Below, one piece after another: positions 21,202 to 31,770 of a DNA stretch of 64,000 bases. The DNA is from Agarophyton chilense (Eukaryota; Rhodophyta; Florideophyceae; Gracilariales; Gracilariaceae), in NCBI GenBank assembly GCA_030374765.1, contig JARGXX010000106.1, positions 1 to 64,000 on the forward strand, in the 5' to 3' direction. Both the position numbers and the translations under genes were made by a program. A model generated the notes under the pieces. The model had not been told where the DNA came from. It worked only from the letters and a program-made list of their open reading frames with translations, and did no database searches. The first letter of the stretch is position 1, and every line of letters begins with the position of its first letter.

Positions 21202-21487
21202 CCGAATTCTTTGCGCAATTATGCCGAACGTACCTTCAATCGATGCCAATGAAGTTCTGAGAAGACAATAGGGTGCACACGCATCTGTGAGACGACGACA
21301 TGAAACGGCAAGACAGACTGACAAGCGCAGGTGGCGCAATGCAGAGAGAGCCAGGGAACAAGAGGCAAATAACACCACTGCAAGGCGACATACAAGATTT
21401 GAGAATGAAAAACAGCGTCATTTTCAAAATAGAGAGCGTAAAACACAGAAAGAGCGCTGGCGCGTAAGTGGAAGTTTTGGAATGCAC
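21202..21487 (+). pseudogene. STPR-like basic repeat peptide, Helitron unit 2
   Basis: After MPNVPSIDANEVLRRQ there is a stop, then an open frame (21287-21529) of Arg/Glu-rich repeats such as RRHETARQTDKRRWRNAERA. The spacing and E-T-x-x-Q/A-x-x-x-R-R-x-R-x-x-E pattern recall STPR domains (23-residue basic repeats reported near the N-terminus of some Helitron and PIF1-type proteins). No helicase or Rep motif follows. Recurrence in units 1 and 3 supports a once-coding sequence. Confidence 0.4.
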
Positions 21488-21636
21488 TCACCGCGAGGGC
21501 TGCCTTTCTTGATCATTACCCTAAGCTGAAAAAAGGATTCATGTTAATGGTTCTGCAAAACTGGGACCCTTCGAAGGGATATATGAATGGGGCAATATAT
21601 GTAGTGGAACGAATGACAAGCAGCCTCTCTTCTTAC

Positions 21637-22538
21637 TGTGGAGCAGAACCCGGCGACGGGAAGTGCTCTCAAGGTGTTCGAAGCCTTGCTCCCTGGGGGA
21701 GGCAGACTGAGAGACAGAGCCCTCCGTTCCACCCGTAGTGTGGGGTGTAACTCCCACGGGGGATTCCGGCAGTACCGACGGAGGTGAGGGGTAGAAACCG
21801 TGGATCGGGAATGGGTATGGGTATCCCAAAGAATGGGGGAAAATCCGGCGAAGAGGAAAAACGGGGCGAGGGTCGGGCGCTAACAGGCGCCGGACCCGAG
21901 AACCAGAAAAGGGGCGAAACAACAAAAGAAACCTAATACAGGGGCGAAAACCTGTCTTCGAAAGGAAACACAAAAAGCACGCAACAAGTAAGCAGAACCC
22001 CCACGGGGTATCGTGCACGCAGGTAGTCTGAGCGGTCTCAAGGGGGTGGTTGCACGGAACCCAAACGTGGGCACTCTCCAAGTGGAGTCGTGTCCCTACG
22101 CAGGCGTTGCCCGTTCCGGGTTGTAAGGCCGAAACGATGGCGACGAAGAACTTCTAAAGGTATCGAAGACCAACCTTGGTTACCATTTACTCTGAGCTCG
22201 GACTGTCAGATCTCGCCTCCCTAAGTAGGGCCCACTAACTAAACTCTACAGTAGTGCACACCTGCTCAGGGCCATACACGTGGAGATCCCACTGCCAGGG
22301 CCCAAAAGTCCAACGTTCTACAAATATCCGAAAATCGGTGCCAAAATTAAGCCACGTGTATCACGTGGCCAATCCAACTATGGGCCATCCGAATTTTCCC
22401 TTATAGGCGAAATATAACCAGAAAACAGTGCCACCTCAGCACACCTTAGAGGGGATCATAATCATAACCCTCGGAGGGTTCAATCCTCATTCTATGAGTT
22501 GCATCTTCAAGTACCCCCTGACTGGGCGTTGCTCTACA
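21637..22538. repeat. LTR-like insertion 1 (solo LTR or TRIM) with 5-bp TSD
   Basis: TGTGGAGCA...TGCTCTACA, 902 bp, flanked by CTTAC on both sides (21632-21636, 22539-22543). It sits inside a Helitron block that is uninterrupted in units 1 and 3. TG...CA ends and a 5-bp TSD are the LTR-retrotransposon signature. It has no gag-pol. The 180-codon minus-strand ORF inside is Pro/Leu/Phe-rich with no motif and is probably spurious. Confidence 0.7.
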
Positions 22539-22570
22539 CTTACGGTTAGCCACAAGTTCGTACAAAGGAC

Positions 22571-23364
22571 TGTAGTACAACGCCAAGGGCGGCGGAAACA
22601 CACGAAGATGTCCGAGTCTTCCTCCAAGGAGGGTAGCACGGCGACGGAGCCTCTCCGGAGTGAACACGACTAAGTCGGGGTGTAAGGCTGAGGTTCACCG
22701 GCACGCCAAGCGGGGAAAGTGCGGGATGCTAGAAGGGAGCAGACCAGGTATGAGCTGTATTCCACGGGAGTGGGCAAGTGACAAAGGGGGGACCACCCAA
22801 TGGGGGCGATCGGGGGCATGGGCCACGAGAGCCAAAAGAAATATGCAGCAAACCCAATACTGGGGCGAGAACACGGCAGTGGTATGAAAGATATACACGC
22901 TAACAGCGGTGACTCTCCTGTTGACGCAGGGTGGATAAGTCTACCGTTAGTAACGCGGCTTCACCTCCGTAGAGTGTGGAAGACTCGCGAAAGCGGAAAA
23001 AGACTTAGAGCCAAGAACCCTGGTTGGGGAGGTTTACTGAGTGTCAGAGCGAGATCGCCCTGGCACTTTATAGTGTAGACTACTGTAGAGAGCTCCTTAT
23101 CCTAGTGTAATAAAGCTAAATAAATAGAGAAATATCCAGCTATGCTGTGCCAACCTGTCCTGGGCCACCCGTGGTACACGTGGGTAAGTCACACCCGAAT
23201 CGGGGCCACGGCGCACGGCCGCCGGTGCACTTTGCGTACAACGCGTATACACCTGGCTACGCCAGCCCGCTAGTAGCGGTATTACTCATAGATCTCACAA
23301 GTATCGCCCGAGGCGGAAAAACAACGAAGTCCTGGAAAACGGCCCTCACGAGGGTTGCACTTCA
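22571..23364. repeat. LTR-like insertion 2 (solo LTR or TRIM) with 5-bp TSD
   Basis: TGTAGTACAACGCC...GTTGCACTTCA, 794 bp, flanked by AGGAC on both sides (22566-22570, 23365-23369). Internal segments resemble insertion 1 (..aaaagaaa..aaaccca/ctaatactggggcgaaaac) and the ends share TGTAG.xCAACGCC, so they are related. A TATA-like ctttatag (~23068) and aataaa (23109) fit an LTR. The first and last ~80 bp show a weak direct similarity, leaving a TRIM possible. Confidence 0.65.
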
Positions 23365-23838
23365 AGGACAGCGTTTTGCTTGCCGAGAATGCTTTGCAAG
23401 CCTAGATACGATACGATTCAAGTTCCCGTTTTAACGCCCACGCAGTTTCCGGTAAAGATGTGCTGCGCACTGACTACCAAAAACGTATAGGGGCAATGTT
23501 TTGGGAGTAGAGTTTGATTCAACCTACGAGAACTGCTTTTCTCACTGCTTGCTCTATGTTGCTCTCTCCCGTACTACAAACCCTTCCAAGGTCAAAGTAT
23601 GTGTCGGCCACAGCGATAGAAACACATGTGATGTAGTTTTTCGAGAAATTTTTTTGTGAAAAGTGGTTGGATGATCAAAACTAGAGAAGAAATTCGTTTT
23701 TTTTGCATTACTTTTAAAACTTTTTCAATTTTATGCATTAGCCATACTCAAAAATGTTGCTTTCAAAAGCCAGTCCTGAACAACAATTGATACGAACTAC
23801 TGTAAACGCTTTTTCTCAACATATGTAAACTGTCAACC

Positions 23839-23853
23839 GCGTGCAAAGCACGC
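23839..23853 (+). repeat. Helitron 3' hairpin, unit 2
   Basis: GCGTGC-AAA-GCACGC, then 14 nt to the CACTCG end at 23867. The next base begins unit 3. Confidence 0.65.
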
Positions 23854-23997
23854 TACGGAGCCACTCGTCTGCAACTACTAAAGCACATGTTTGTGTATGT
23901 GTGTGTGTGTCTGTGTGTGTGTGGGTCTCACTGCGTGTGATACAAATGGCCCACTTGGCCGCGGAACAAGAGTGCCATGGCATAGGATTGGTCAACA

Positions 23998-24110
23998 GCG
24001 ACACACGTGTAACAGTTGACCAATAGCGTGCCGTGGCACTCGGCTGGGCGGAAGTACAGTGCTGAGCGCGACACGTGTGTAACATTTGACCAATCGCGTG
24101 CCGTTGCACA
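23998..24110 (+). repeat. Two-copy ~70-bp repeat in Helitron unit 3
   Basis: gacacacgtgtaacagttga and caatagcgtgccgtggcac recur with few changes at ~23999 and ~24069. An inverted fragment (attggtcaac) precedes them. Confidence 0.6.
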
Positions 24111-24114
24111 CCTT

Positions 24115-24335
24115 GCTCCGGGACAACTCCAAGAGCAGGGTTTTCTACCCTGCTCCGGGACAGCTCCAAGAGCAGGGTTTCTTCACTGCGCTCCGGAACG
24201 AGTCCAAGAGCAGGGTTTCTCCACCCCGCTCCGGAACGAGTTCAAGAGCAGGGTTTCCAACCCCGCTCCAGGACGAGTCCAAGAGCAGGGTTTTTCCACC
24301 CCGCTCCAGGAGAAGTGCAGAGAGAGCAGGGTTTC
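24115..24335 (+). repeat. ~38-bp minisatellite in Helitron unit 3
   Basis: About six tandem copies of a unit containing ctccggaacgagtccaagag and cagggtttctccaccccg, with period ~38 bp and 2-5 differences per copy. Because the period is not a multiple of three, the three overlapping ORFs across it are repeat artefacts. Confidence 0.85.
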
Positions 24336-24480
24336 TCACACACCGCGTATGACCGCAATGACGCGTCATTGCGCGCCCACTGCTGGGCACACAGTTGCGC
24401 ACATTTTCGGTGCTAGGGGAAATTTAGATGGGGACGCGGTGAGACGTCCACAGGCACCAACGTGGTCTTTTCACGCTATC

Positions 24481-24630
24481 ATGCCGACCGTACCTTCAAC
24501 CGATGCAGCCGAAGCTCGCAGAAGGCAACAGTTCGAGCCCGCTACTGTACGACGAAGAGCTGAAACTTCAGAACAGGCCGAAGAACGCAGGCGTCGCAAC
24601 CGAGAACGCGCTAGAATTCGGGGCGCATAA
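24481..24630 (+). pseudogene. STPR-like basic repeat peptide, Helitron unit 3 (first copy)
   Basis: MPTVPSTDAAEARRRQQFEP is followed by RRRAETSEQAEERRRRNRER, the best-preserved form of the recurring reading frame. It stops at 24630 after ~49 residues. A second copy in the same unit starts at 24970 (MPNIPSIETAEVLRRQQLDH) and has stops. Function unknown; strongly basic. Confidence 0.4.
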
Positions 24631-24969
24631 CAAAAAAACACGGACTGCGTTTGAGTGCAATGACGCCTCATTGCGCGTTTACCGCTGGGCACACAATTGC
24701 GCACGTTGGCGCTGCGAGCCAAGTCAAAAAAGTTCGGTTTCTCACTCAAAGCAAGGGTTTTCACACAAATCACGGTTCGTCACACAAAGCACAGCTTTTC
24801 AAATCTTGCGTATGAGTGAAACGGCACCTCATTGCGCGCTTACCGCTGGGCTCATCATCCAGCTCATAAGCGCTGCGAGGGTGAGCTTTTAGGGTCTTTG
24901 TCAGTTCGAACGAGGTACACCATGACGCGTCCACGGACACAAACCGAATTCCTTGCGCAATTGTGCCGA

Positions 24970-25225
24970 ATATACCTTCAATAGAAACAGCTGAGGTTTT
25001 GAGAAGACAACAGCTTGACCATGCAGCCGTAAGACGAAGAAATGAAACGGCAAAACAGACTAAAAAGCGCAAGTGACGCAATGGAAAGAGAGCCGGGAAA
25101 CAAGGTGCAAATAGGACCACTACAAAGTGACAGACAAGATTCGAGAGTGGAAAACAGAGTTGTTCTCAAAGTAGAGAATGTAAACCCCAGAAATAGCGCT
25201 TGCGCGTAAACGGAGGTTTTGAATA
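24970..25225 (+). pseudogene. STPR-like basic repeat peptide, Helitron unit 3 (second copy)
   Basis: Starts MPNIPSIETAEVLRRQQLDH and continues RRRNETAKQTKKRK, then several stop codons. Collinear with 21220-21440 of unit 2. Confidence 0.35.
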
Positions 25226-25992
25226 CACTCAGCGCGAAATCTGTCATTCTTGATCAATTTTGAAGCTGATAAGGGGAATCGTGTTAATCTTTCTGCAAAA
25301 GGTGAACATTTCGAAGAGATATATGAATGGGGCAATATATTTAGCGGAACAAAAGACAATCAGTCTTTTTAATTACGGTTAGCCACAAGTTCGTACAAAA
25401 GACAGCGTTTTTGCTTGGCGAGAAATCCCTGCGAGCCTAGAGACGATACGTTTCCAGTTTTCGTCCTAAGGCTTTGCCCTGACTACCAATATCGTACAGA
25501 GGCAATCGTTTGGGAGAAGGGTTGAGTTCGACATTTAAGATAACTGCTTTTCTCACGGCTTGCTCTATGTCACTCTTTCCCGTAGTACATTTCAACCTCA
25601 ACATATGCGTCATAAGCTGTGATAGAAAAGTATTTCGTGTAAGCTTTCCAGAAATTCTGCCCTGAAAAGGTCTTGGATACTAAATCGTAGAGGATGGCAT
25701 TTTGTTTCTTTTCCAGCTTCCTTTGCCTCTCTAAATCTTATGAAATAGCCATCCGCGTGCAATGGCACCTTACTGCGTGCTTACCGCTGGGCACACAATT
25801 GCGCACATGGGCGTTGCAAGCAAAGTCCGAAGAGCACGGGTTCTCACACAGAGCACGGTTCCTCACACAGAGAACGGTTTCTCACATCTTGCGTATGAGT
25901 GAAACGGCGCCTCATTGTACAAGCCGGTTCTAACCTACAAACGATAAAAACTACTCTCAAAGCTTTTTCTCAACATATGTAAACTGTCAAAC

Positions 25993-26007
25993 GCGTGCAA
26001 AGCACGC
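25993..26007 (+). repeat. Helitron 3' hairpin, unit 3
   Basis: GCGTGC-AAA-GCACGC followed by an extra ACGC, then TACAAAGCCACTCG to the unit end. Confidence 0.65.
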
Positions 26008-26044
26008 ACGCTACAAAGCCACTCGTTTTATTCTAACGCAAGTT

Positions 26045-27082
26045 CAGTAGCTTTTGTTTGCTCCTTTACCCTGTATATCACTTATACAACGCTTTGCCAT
26101 TGATTATTTAAAAGGATTGATAGCATTACAGTCATTCTTTTCCCAGTAATCTTTGATACAGTTTTTTAGATCAAAAACTGTATCAAATTGCCTTCCTCGC
26201 CCAGAAACCATTCGGGCCAACATTCCCCAAATGTTTTGGATAGGGTTGAGATCAGGAGAGAGCGCAGGCCATTCCGTAACCGACATATTTAGAATACTGA
26301 ACCACTGTTTCCTAGAATTAGACTTATGTACAGGTGCATTATCTTATTGAAAAATGATTTCTTCTCCCATACAGTATGCAAAAGGTAGAAGATAGTTTTC
26401 TAGAACCTCAGCATACTTCTCAAAGTTCATTGTAGTTTCAACAAAAGCCACATCAGTTGCTCCTTTCGTAGAGATTCACGCCCAAACCATTACTGATGCG
26501 CCTCCTCAATGCTTGGTCAAAAATTCTTTCTTTTCTTTCCGTAGATCATGCCAATAAAAATAGCAATCTGGACCATCAAGGTTAAACTTTTTTTCGTCGG
26601 AAAAGAGAACATCTTTCCATTCCGGTTTCCAATAAACCTTTCGAGCACATCATTCAACTCGATTCTTCTTGTGACTATCTTTTAAAAAAAAGCTTTCCTC
26701 ATTTTTGTGTACTGCAACAAATTTTGATGGTTGACGTCACGGCATATTGTAGATCTTGATAGAGGCAAATTTAGATTTTTGACAATTTTCCCGATAGATG
26801 AAGTGTTACGGCATAGTTCTGGCTTAATTCCACGCTTATGGACCGGGGATAGTGACGTAGGACAGCCGGTCGAACGCTTTGTCCCGTATGTAGCGGGGTT
26901 TTTGATGGAGTTGCTGATTGTTTTTGGGCTGCGCTTGAGTTTTCGGGCTATTTCTGCTGGAATCATACCCTGACCTACTTATTCCTTGATTTACAGCGGT
27001 TCAGGACGTGTCAGAAGTGTGCCACCAGCCATAATTGAGTTAATGGTTGTATAAAGGATATACTTTTAAAACAGTGTTACTG
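26045..27082 (-). mobile_element. Tc1/mariner transposon, defective
   Basis: Inverted ends read CAGTAGC...GTATATCACTTATACAAC on the left and CAGTAAC...GTATATCCTTTATACAAC on the right (read inward), about 45-50 bp each. They enclose one minus-strand transposase relic of Tc1 type. The expected TA duplications are not intact. Length ~1.04 kb is slightly short for Tc1. Confidence 0.8.
26104..26966 (-). pseudogene. Tc1-type transposase, DD34E family, inactivated
   Basis: The N-terminal part (26682-26966) is a DNA-binding domain with EIARKLKRSPKTI, a GTKRSTGCPTSLS hook and an STICRDV second helix-turn-helix. The catalytic part lies in stop-bearing frames: [11 protein letters not shown] (first Asp), QxDNAPVHKS (second Asp, after an in-frame TAA), and WPALSPDLNPIQNIWG, where the family has PIENIWG. 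The third catalytic residue is thus Gln at the correct 34-residue spacing. Two further stops lie between. Clearly dead. Confidence 0.85.
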
Positions 27083-29286
27083 ACTTAGTGGTTTTTATTT
27101 GTTATGAAATGTGCTCAACAGTACGTGGAATGCCTTTCTGGCGCAGTTTTTGTGAAGTGATATGTTTTTGAAACGCCCTGTACGTGGTAACACTACGATT
27201 CATTGAGCTGGGCAGAATAAAAAATAGTCCAATCCATATATATCTTCCGAGTACACGGATGTTCCTTATATAAAATGTTGACAACTAAGCCACCTCCACG
27301 CCTGGGACCTGAACCTAAAGGTGGCATGATGTTTGTGTAAATATCATTGGCCCACCTAAAACATGGTTATGGGCGTCTTGGCCAAAAGATGGACATCCCC
27401 AGACCTGCACACCCCTACCAAGCCAACATCAAACGATATTGACGACATTTAAAAATAAAGCAGCAGAAGAAATCGCTTTTATATCTCTTGCGTCAACTAC
27501 AATCATGCATCAGACTTGGAATCGGCGAGCTTTCGGTCCAGCTTTTGCTCAACGATATGCATCACAGTCGAATAGTGGAATATGTCCATTTCAGAAGATG
27601 ATCTGGTCAATACAGCGCATTGAACCTTTACAGCTGCATGATACTTGGTACATACTTTTCTAATTTTCCGCCACGGCTTTAGAAATAACTCGGGAGACCT
27701 ACCACCCCAACGACGTGTGTCGATTGACCAACGTTTCCTATTACTATATACCGACTCAGAAGGCTTTTTGCCCTTGATATAAGAACTTTAAATAAGTCTT
27801 GAGAATGGAGCAGATTTCGTTCCAGCCCCACCTGTAGCGTTCGTACACGCCACAGATGTACCATGTGCAAGCGAACGAATCTCGCCTTCGTTCCGTCCCA
27901 GCCCTTTTATAGTTCGCTTGGCGGCGATGGCTCCATCATCGATTTCAGCGACATAAACACTCGTTTATCACAAGCAAGACTCATAAAAGACTCGAGAAAT
28001 TTCTTTTGGGTGAATGTGACAGTTTTAGTTTTCGATGGCGAGGACAAAAACCAAAGATGCAAAATACTCATTGCTTTGCATGGAAGTACCCATTTTTTCT
28101 TGAATTGACAGCGCAAACCCAAAGCAAGCGCGAAACAAGCGTTAGCTGCCCAAACGTAATGACTTCTCGCTGGCTTAGGAACTATAATTGGTTTTAGGTC
28201 TCGGTCTGGGAGTTAACGTATTTCAACTCAAAGCGAAAATTAAATGCCTTTTTGTAGTTTGGCAAGTAGCGGTGGCCATGCCCTTGTAACTCCCATTGTG
28301 AATGCTCCAAAATTTTGGCATGACGCAGCAGGCTAAAGAATGTAACAAACGCCAGGTAGAGTGGGAACCGCTCGTAGTTTCAAAATCCAATACGAAGAAA
28401 TCAGGCTTTTGAAGCAGGAAGTACAAGAATAATCGTACAACCACGATACTCTTCAACTTTTCTGACTAAATACTACGCAAGGTACAGTAAAGCAAAGAAA
28501 AGTCAGAAAAGAAAAGCCCTTTTAAAAAATGTTTTTCGACAAAAATTCAACGAAACCTATTATTCGGTGGTGAGCATGAGTCAAAACGTGCCTGCTGATA
28601 AAATATCTCTGATATGATGCATTAGTTTAATATTCTTAACATCTGCTTCAAGCAGAAATAAACGTGTACCTACCATGTAAGAAAGTGAAACAAGTACTCT
28701 GTGCCAAAAGTAGTGCAAGGTCTATATGAGCTTTTCAGTTTTGGAAATAAAACCCACTACTACGCCATCTCCAGCACCTGTTAAGGTGGCCTAACATTTG
28801 AAAATAATAAATCCAGATAAATGTGTCAAAAATTCTTCGAGCTCAGGCCGAGCTCGGTTGGATTTTCATATTTTCTTTTTCGAGTACTTCTAGCACCCCT
28901 CCAGAGCCCTGCCTATTATTCTCAAAGGTTTAATATCCCATACGTGTGCTTTTACGCTTTCTGCTCGACGGGTATTCGAGCTCCACCAGCTCTACGCTTA
29001 GGCTCAGGTACACCTCGAAACTTCTAACTTGGTCGTAGGAGTTTTCTTCTACCGTAGAAGTGGATCTTACCAGTAGTCTCCGAACTTCGAAAAAGTACAG
29101 TCAGCTGCACTGCCCGTATCGCTCCAGTAACAAGAAATCGGGACAGGTACTCAGAACTGGCGGTATCGCTCACTTATTACCAGATACCAAATCAATTCTG
29201 GTTGTTGACGAACTTGTTAGAGGTGGACACATTGTTTGCATGAGAGGGAAACTATTAGTTTCGCACCTGCACACAAGTTTGGTCTA
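27083..29286. other. Gene-poor stretch
   Basis: Only short unmatched ORFs. One site, GGTTATGGGC at 27365-27374, repeats 10 bases of the iMet primer-site complement and follows an ACA, but no LTR pair was found. I see no identifiable gene. Confidence 0.4.
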
Positions 29287-29490
29287 GGCGTCTGAAGAGC
29301 CGAAGCCAGTCAAGTATTCGTCGCCCAGGTCATACGGGACCATCCTCAAAGCTATATTTCGCTTCTTCAGTTGACGCAGGAGAGCAGCCCGAGCGGTTTG
29401 TGATGTCTTGCTCACTCTGTTAATAATAAACCGGATCCAGGGCAAGTCCCAGCTGTTGTCGTGGATGTAGTCGTGTCCTCGAAAAAGTCA
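29287..29490 (-). pseudogene. Coding-like relic, C-terminal end of an unknown protein
   Basis: A minus-strand frame without ATG runs ~67 residues to a TAG at 29287. It has a balanced protein-like composition: WDLPWIRFIINRVSKTSQ, then RAALLRQLKKRNIALRM and PYDLGDEYLTGFGSSDA. Upstream, stops and a probable frameshift appear at ~29490. It does not look like TE coding sequence and I do not recognise the family. Confidence 0.35.
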
Positions 29491-31770
29491 CAGTCGCCGC
29501 TACTGTCTTTGGAACCGAGGAAAAAGATGGCCTGTGCATCAATGGGCTTCGTCGTAATTGTGAGTTGAGCATTACATGTCTACACATGGTTGCCTGTGCA
29601 TCATGATCTCGGAATCATAGACTGCTGCTGTTATCGTAATCTTTGAGTATTTAAACAAAGTGCAGCCAGAATTCATCTGGCATATCGATTGAGAACAGAT
29701 TGCGGGGTTACTGAAAAATTGCAGCACGATCTAATTTAAAGGGGTAAGAATATGCCCAATGTATTACACGGCTAAATCCTAGATGTGCAGAAACTTCTGG
29801 CTCGACTCTATCGTCTTTTTGAGCGCTTTCTAGCGGCAGTACATACGCAGAACTGCTGCTGAACCATTTTGGCTAGAATAGAAAAGAATCTCTTTTAAAG
29901 AAGGTCATTCGAAGAAGCTGAATACTAGATGCAGGGAGCGGAAGTTCGCCTGTCATTCGAATGTAGGGTGGTGAACTGAGAAGCGTAACAGTTCTTGGAC
30001 AAATAATTCTGATTCTGTAAAAACGTCGAATGAAAACGGAAATGATGATGATCATGGAAAGTTTATATTTCGGAAGAAGAATACATTCTTGTGGTCACTG
30101 AAGAAAGAGGGTGTATCTCAAGAATAACTCGAGGAGCTCACATGACCATAGCCATTTTATCTGGCAATCCTGGCTTCTAGATACAAATATCCAAAGGTGT
30201 AGAGCAAAAAGCGCTTAGAGCACACACCTGTAGCGGCTACAGAAGTATTCTTTCTGAGCAGTTAAAAGCCTTCAAAAGCGATACAACAGAAGAACCTTGA
30301 TCTTATGAATTCAATTCGGAGCGCAGGTGAATGATACGGTGAATATATAAATCAGTCCGCCAGGAATTATTCCGTAGGAAGAGAAGAGGATGGCCTTGTA
30401 ATTGGACTGGTTTGAAAGTAGCTTTAACTCTTCTGTAGCTCGATTTCGAGAGAGGTAGTGAAGAGTCTTTTTCTTGGATTTGAATTAGTTTTTACAAGTT
30501 TAAGGGTGCACGGCAAAAGTATGCGGCATTTCCCGTCTCTTAAGGGAGTCAGTATCTTTTTCAGAAAAGACAGCCTTCGTATAGTATAGCTTTCCCAATT
30601 AGTTCTTGCATAGGCGCATCAAAAGCAGCATTCTCAGATCCAAGTCCCGAAAGATCAATGCCTCTAATTTTACATCCTGAACCTTCTATCCCTTGAGATA
30701 AAATCCGAACTTGACAGAAGAAATATGAGCATCTCGTAACAATGCTGCCCGTAACCATGCTCAGTTCATTGCAGGATCCATGTTCTCAGTTATTTCGCAC
30801 ACAAAATCACCTGAAAGAGATGAACTAGGTCATGACGTAGATAGTTTGTTTATTTCTATGAACCTATGATTCTCGATATCTCAGAGGCTTTTTGACTCAA
30901 TACTGTCATCATATCTCACCGATTCGCTAAATTTTCTACTTGTGGAACATCAATAGCTTTCTAATTGGAACAAATCAGCGAAGGTGCGATTTCAGAGCAT
31001 AAAACTAGGCAACTGTTCTGTGTTTTATGGCTTTCTGTCTTCAAACCTTATTACCTAGAATGCTGTGATATCTGGAACTTGAATATTAGACATATTCTAA
31101 TTTAATCATGATATAAGACTGGGACTTGAGAAAACGCAGTCACTAGTGAAAACAGAGCTGATATACCCGATGCATATATAATGGAACCAGTTTTTTAAGA
31201 CATCCATTCGGGAAACACCTAAATGCTTCTCAAATGTGCGGTAAACAGTTGTCATGAGTGCGGACAACAATCTGAGTTGGTATTATGGAAGTTTTGAAAC
31301 CATGTATGTTAAATGAGTTGTGCCCAGGGTTGGAGAAGAATTTGAGTGAGCACTGTCGGGGTTTACTCTTCGGGAGACGCATTGGCCTATTGAGGTGATT
31401 ACACGTACTCGCTGTTCTTTCCAGCACCTAGCGAGAAGGGAGAAAATAAATTGACCCCATATCTTTTATATACTGCGCCAAAAGCACTTTTCATTTCAGT
31501 ACCACTGTGGCATCAACAATGCGAATAAAGTTCTCGAGAAATGACGAAAATTCGGCTTCTCCCATAAACTCTACATAAGAGCCAATGTTTGGCTAACATT
31601 GGGGATGCTAGTAATAAATGAAAATTCGTTCATCTCGATCCTGATCATCCAAAAAAACAAATCTTATAGCAGCCCAAGCGTCGAAAGAAAATAGATGACA
31701 CCATTGAAGCCCAAAAGAACAGCCTTGCCCAAATGCGAGGCAGGAGCTGATATGACGAAACCTTTTTTAT
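29491..31770. other. Gene-poor AT-rich stretch
   Basis: No ORF above ~65 codons. A short minus frame at 30561-30758 (IRGIDLSGLGSENAAFDAP) has protein-like composition but no family. Nothing else seen. Confidence 0.4.

Larger units (their letters stand above)
20932..23867 (+). mobile_element. Helitron-like unit 2, 5'-truncated, hit by two insertions
   Basis: It begins at TTCAGAACAGG, which matches an internal point of unit 3 (24563), so its 5' end is missing or recombined. It ends GCCACTCG 14 nt after the hairpin at 23839-23853. Between them are the same modules as the other units: a gagcacggtttctcac short-repeat tract, the MPNVPSID-type reading frame, a gttagccacaagttcgtac block and a ctttttctcaacatatgtaa 3' block. 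Two LTR-like elements (21637-22538 and 22571-23364) interrupt it. Removing them restores collinearity with units 1 and 3. Confidence 0.6.
23868..26025 (+). mobile_element. Helitron-like unit 3, non-autonomous, abutting unit 2
   Basis: It starts TCTGCAACTACTAAAG directly at the base after the unit 2 end and matches the unit 1 start. It ends GCCACTCG (26025) followed by T, after a hairpin at 25993-26007 with a 4-bp ACGC duplication. It carries two STPR-like starts (24481 and 24970), a minisatellite, and the gttagccacaagttcgtac and 3' terminal blocks. Head-to-tail abutment is a known Helitron arrangement. Terminal CTCG differs from the usual CTRR by one base. Confidence 0.62.

Noticed and set aside
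21539..22081. 180-codon minus-strand ORF inside LTR-like insertion 1
   Set aside because: Pro/Leu/Phe-rich, no motif, spans non-coding LTR-like DNA and crosses the element boundary at 21637 into Helitron sequence.
22441..22510. tRNA-like stretch with a ggttcaatcc B-box-like sequence
   Set aside because: No matching acceptor stem or D-arm could be drawn; it lies within LTR-like insertion 1.
24016..24402. Three overlapping ORFs across the minisatellite
   Set aside because: Generated by a 38-bp repeat whose period is not a multiple of three; peptides are repeat translations.
27282..27374. Possible short LTR plus iMet primer site (TGTTGAC...AAAACA then TGGTTATGGGC)
   Set aside because: No second LTR copy and no gag-pol in the expected direction; a 10-base match can arise by chance.
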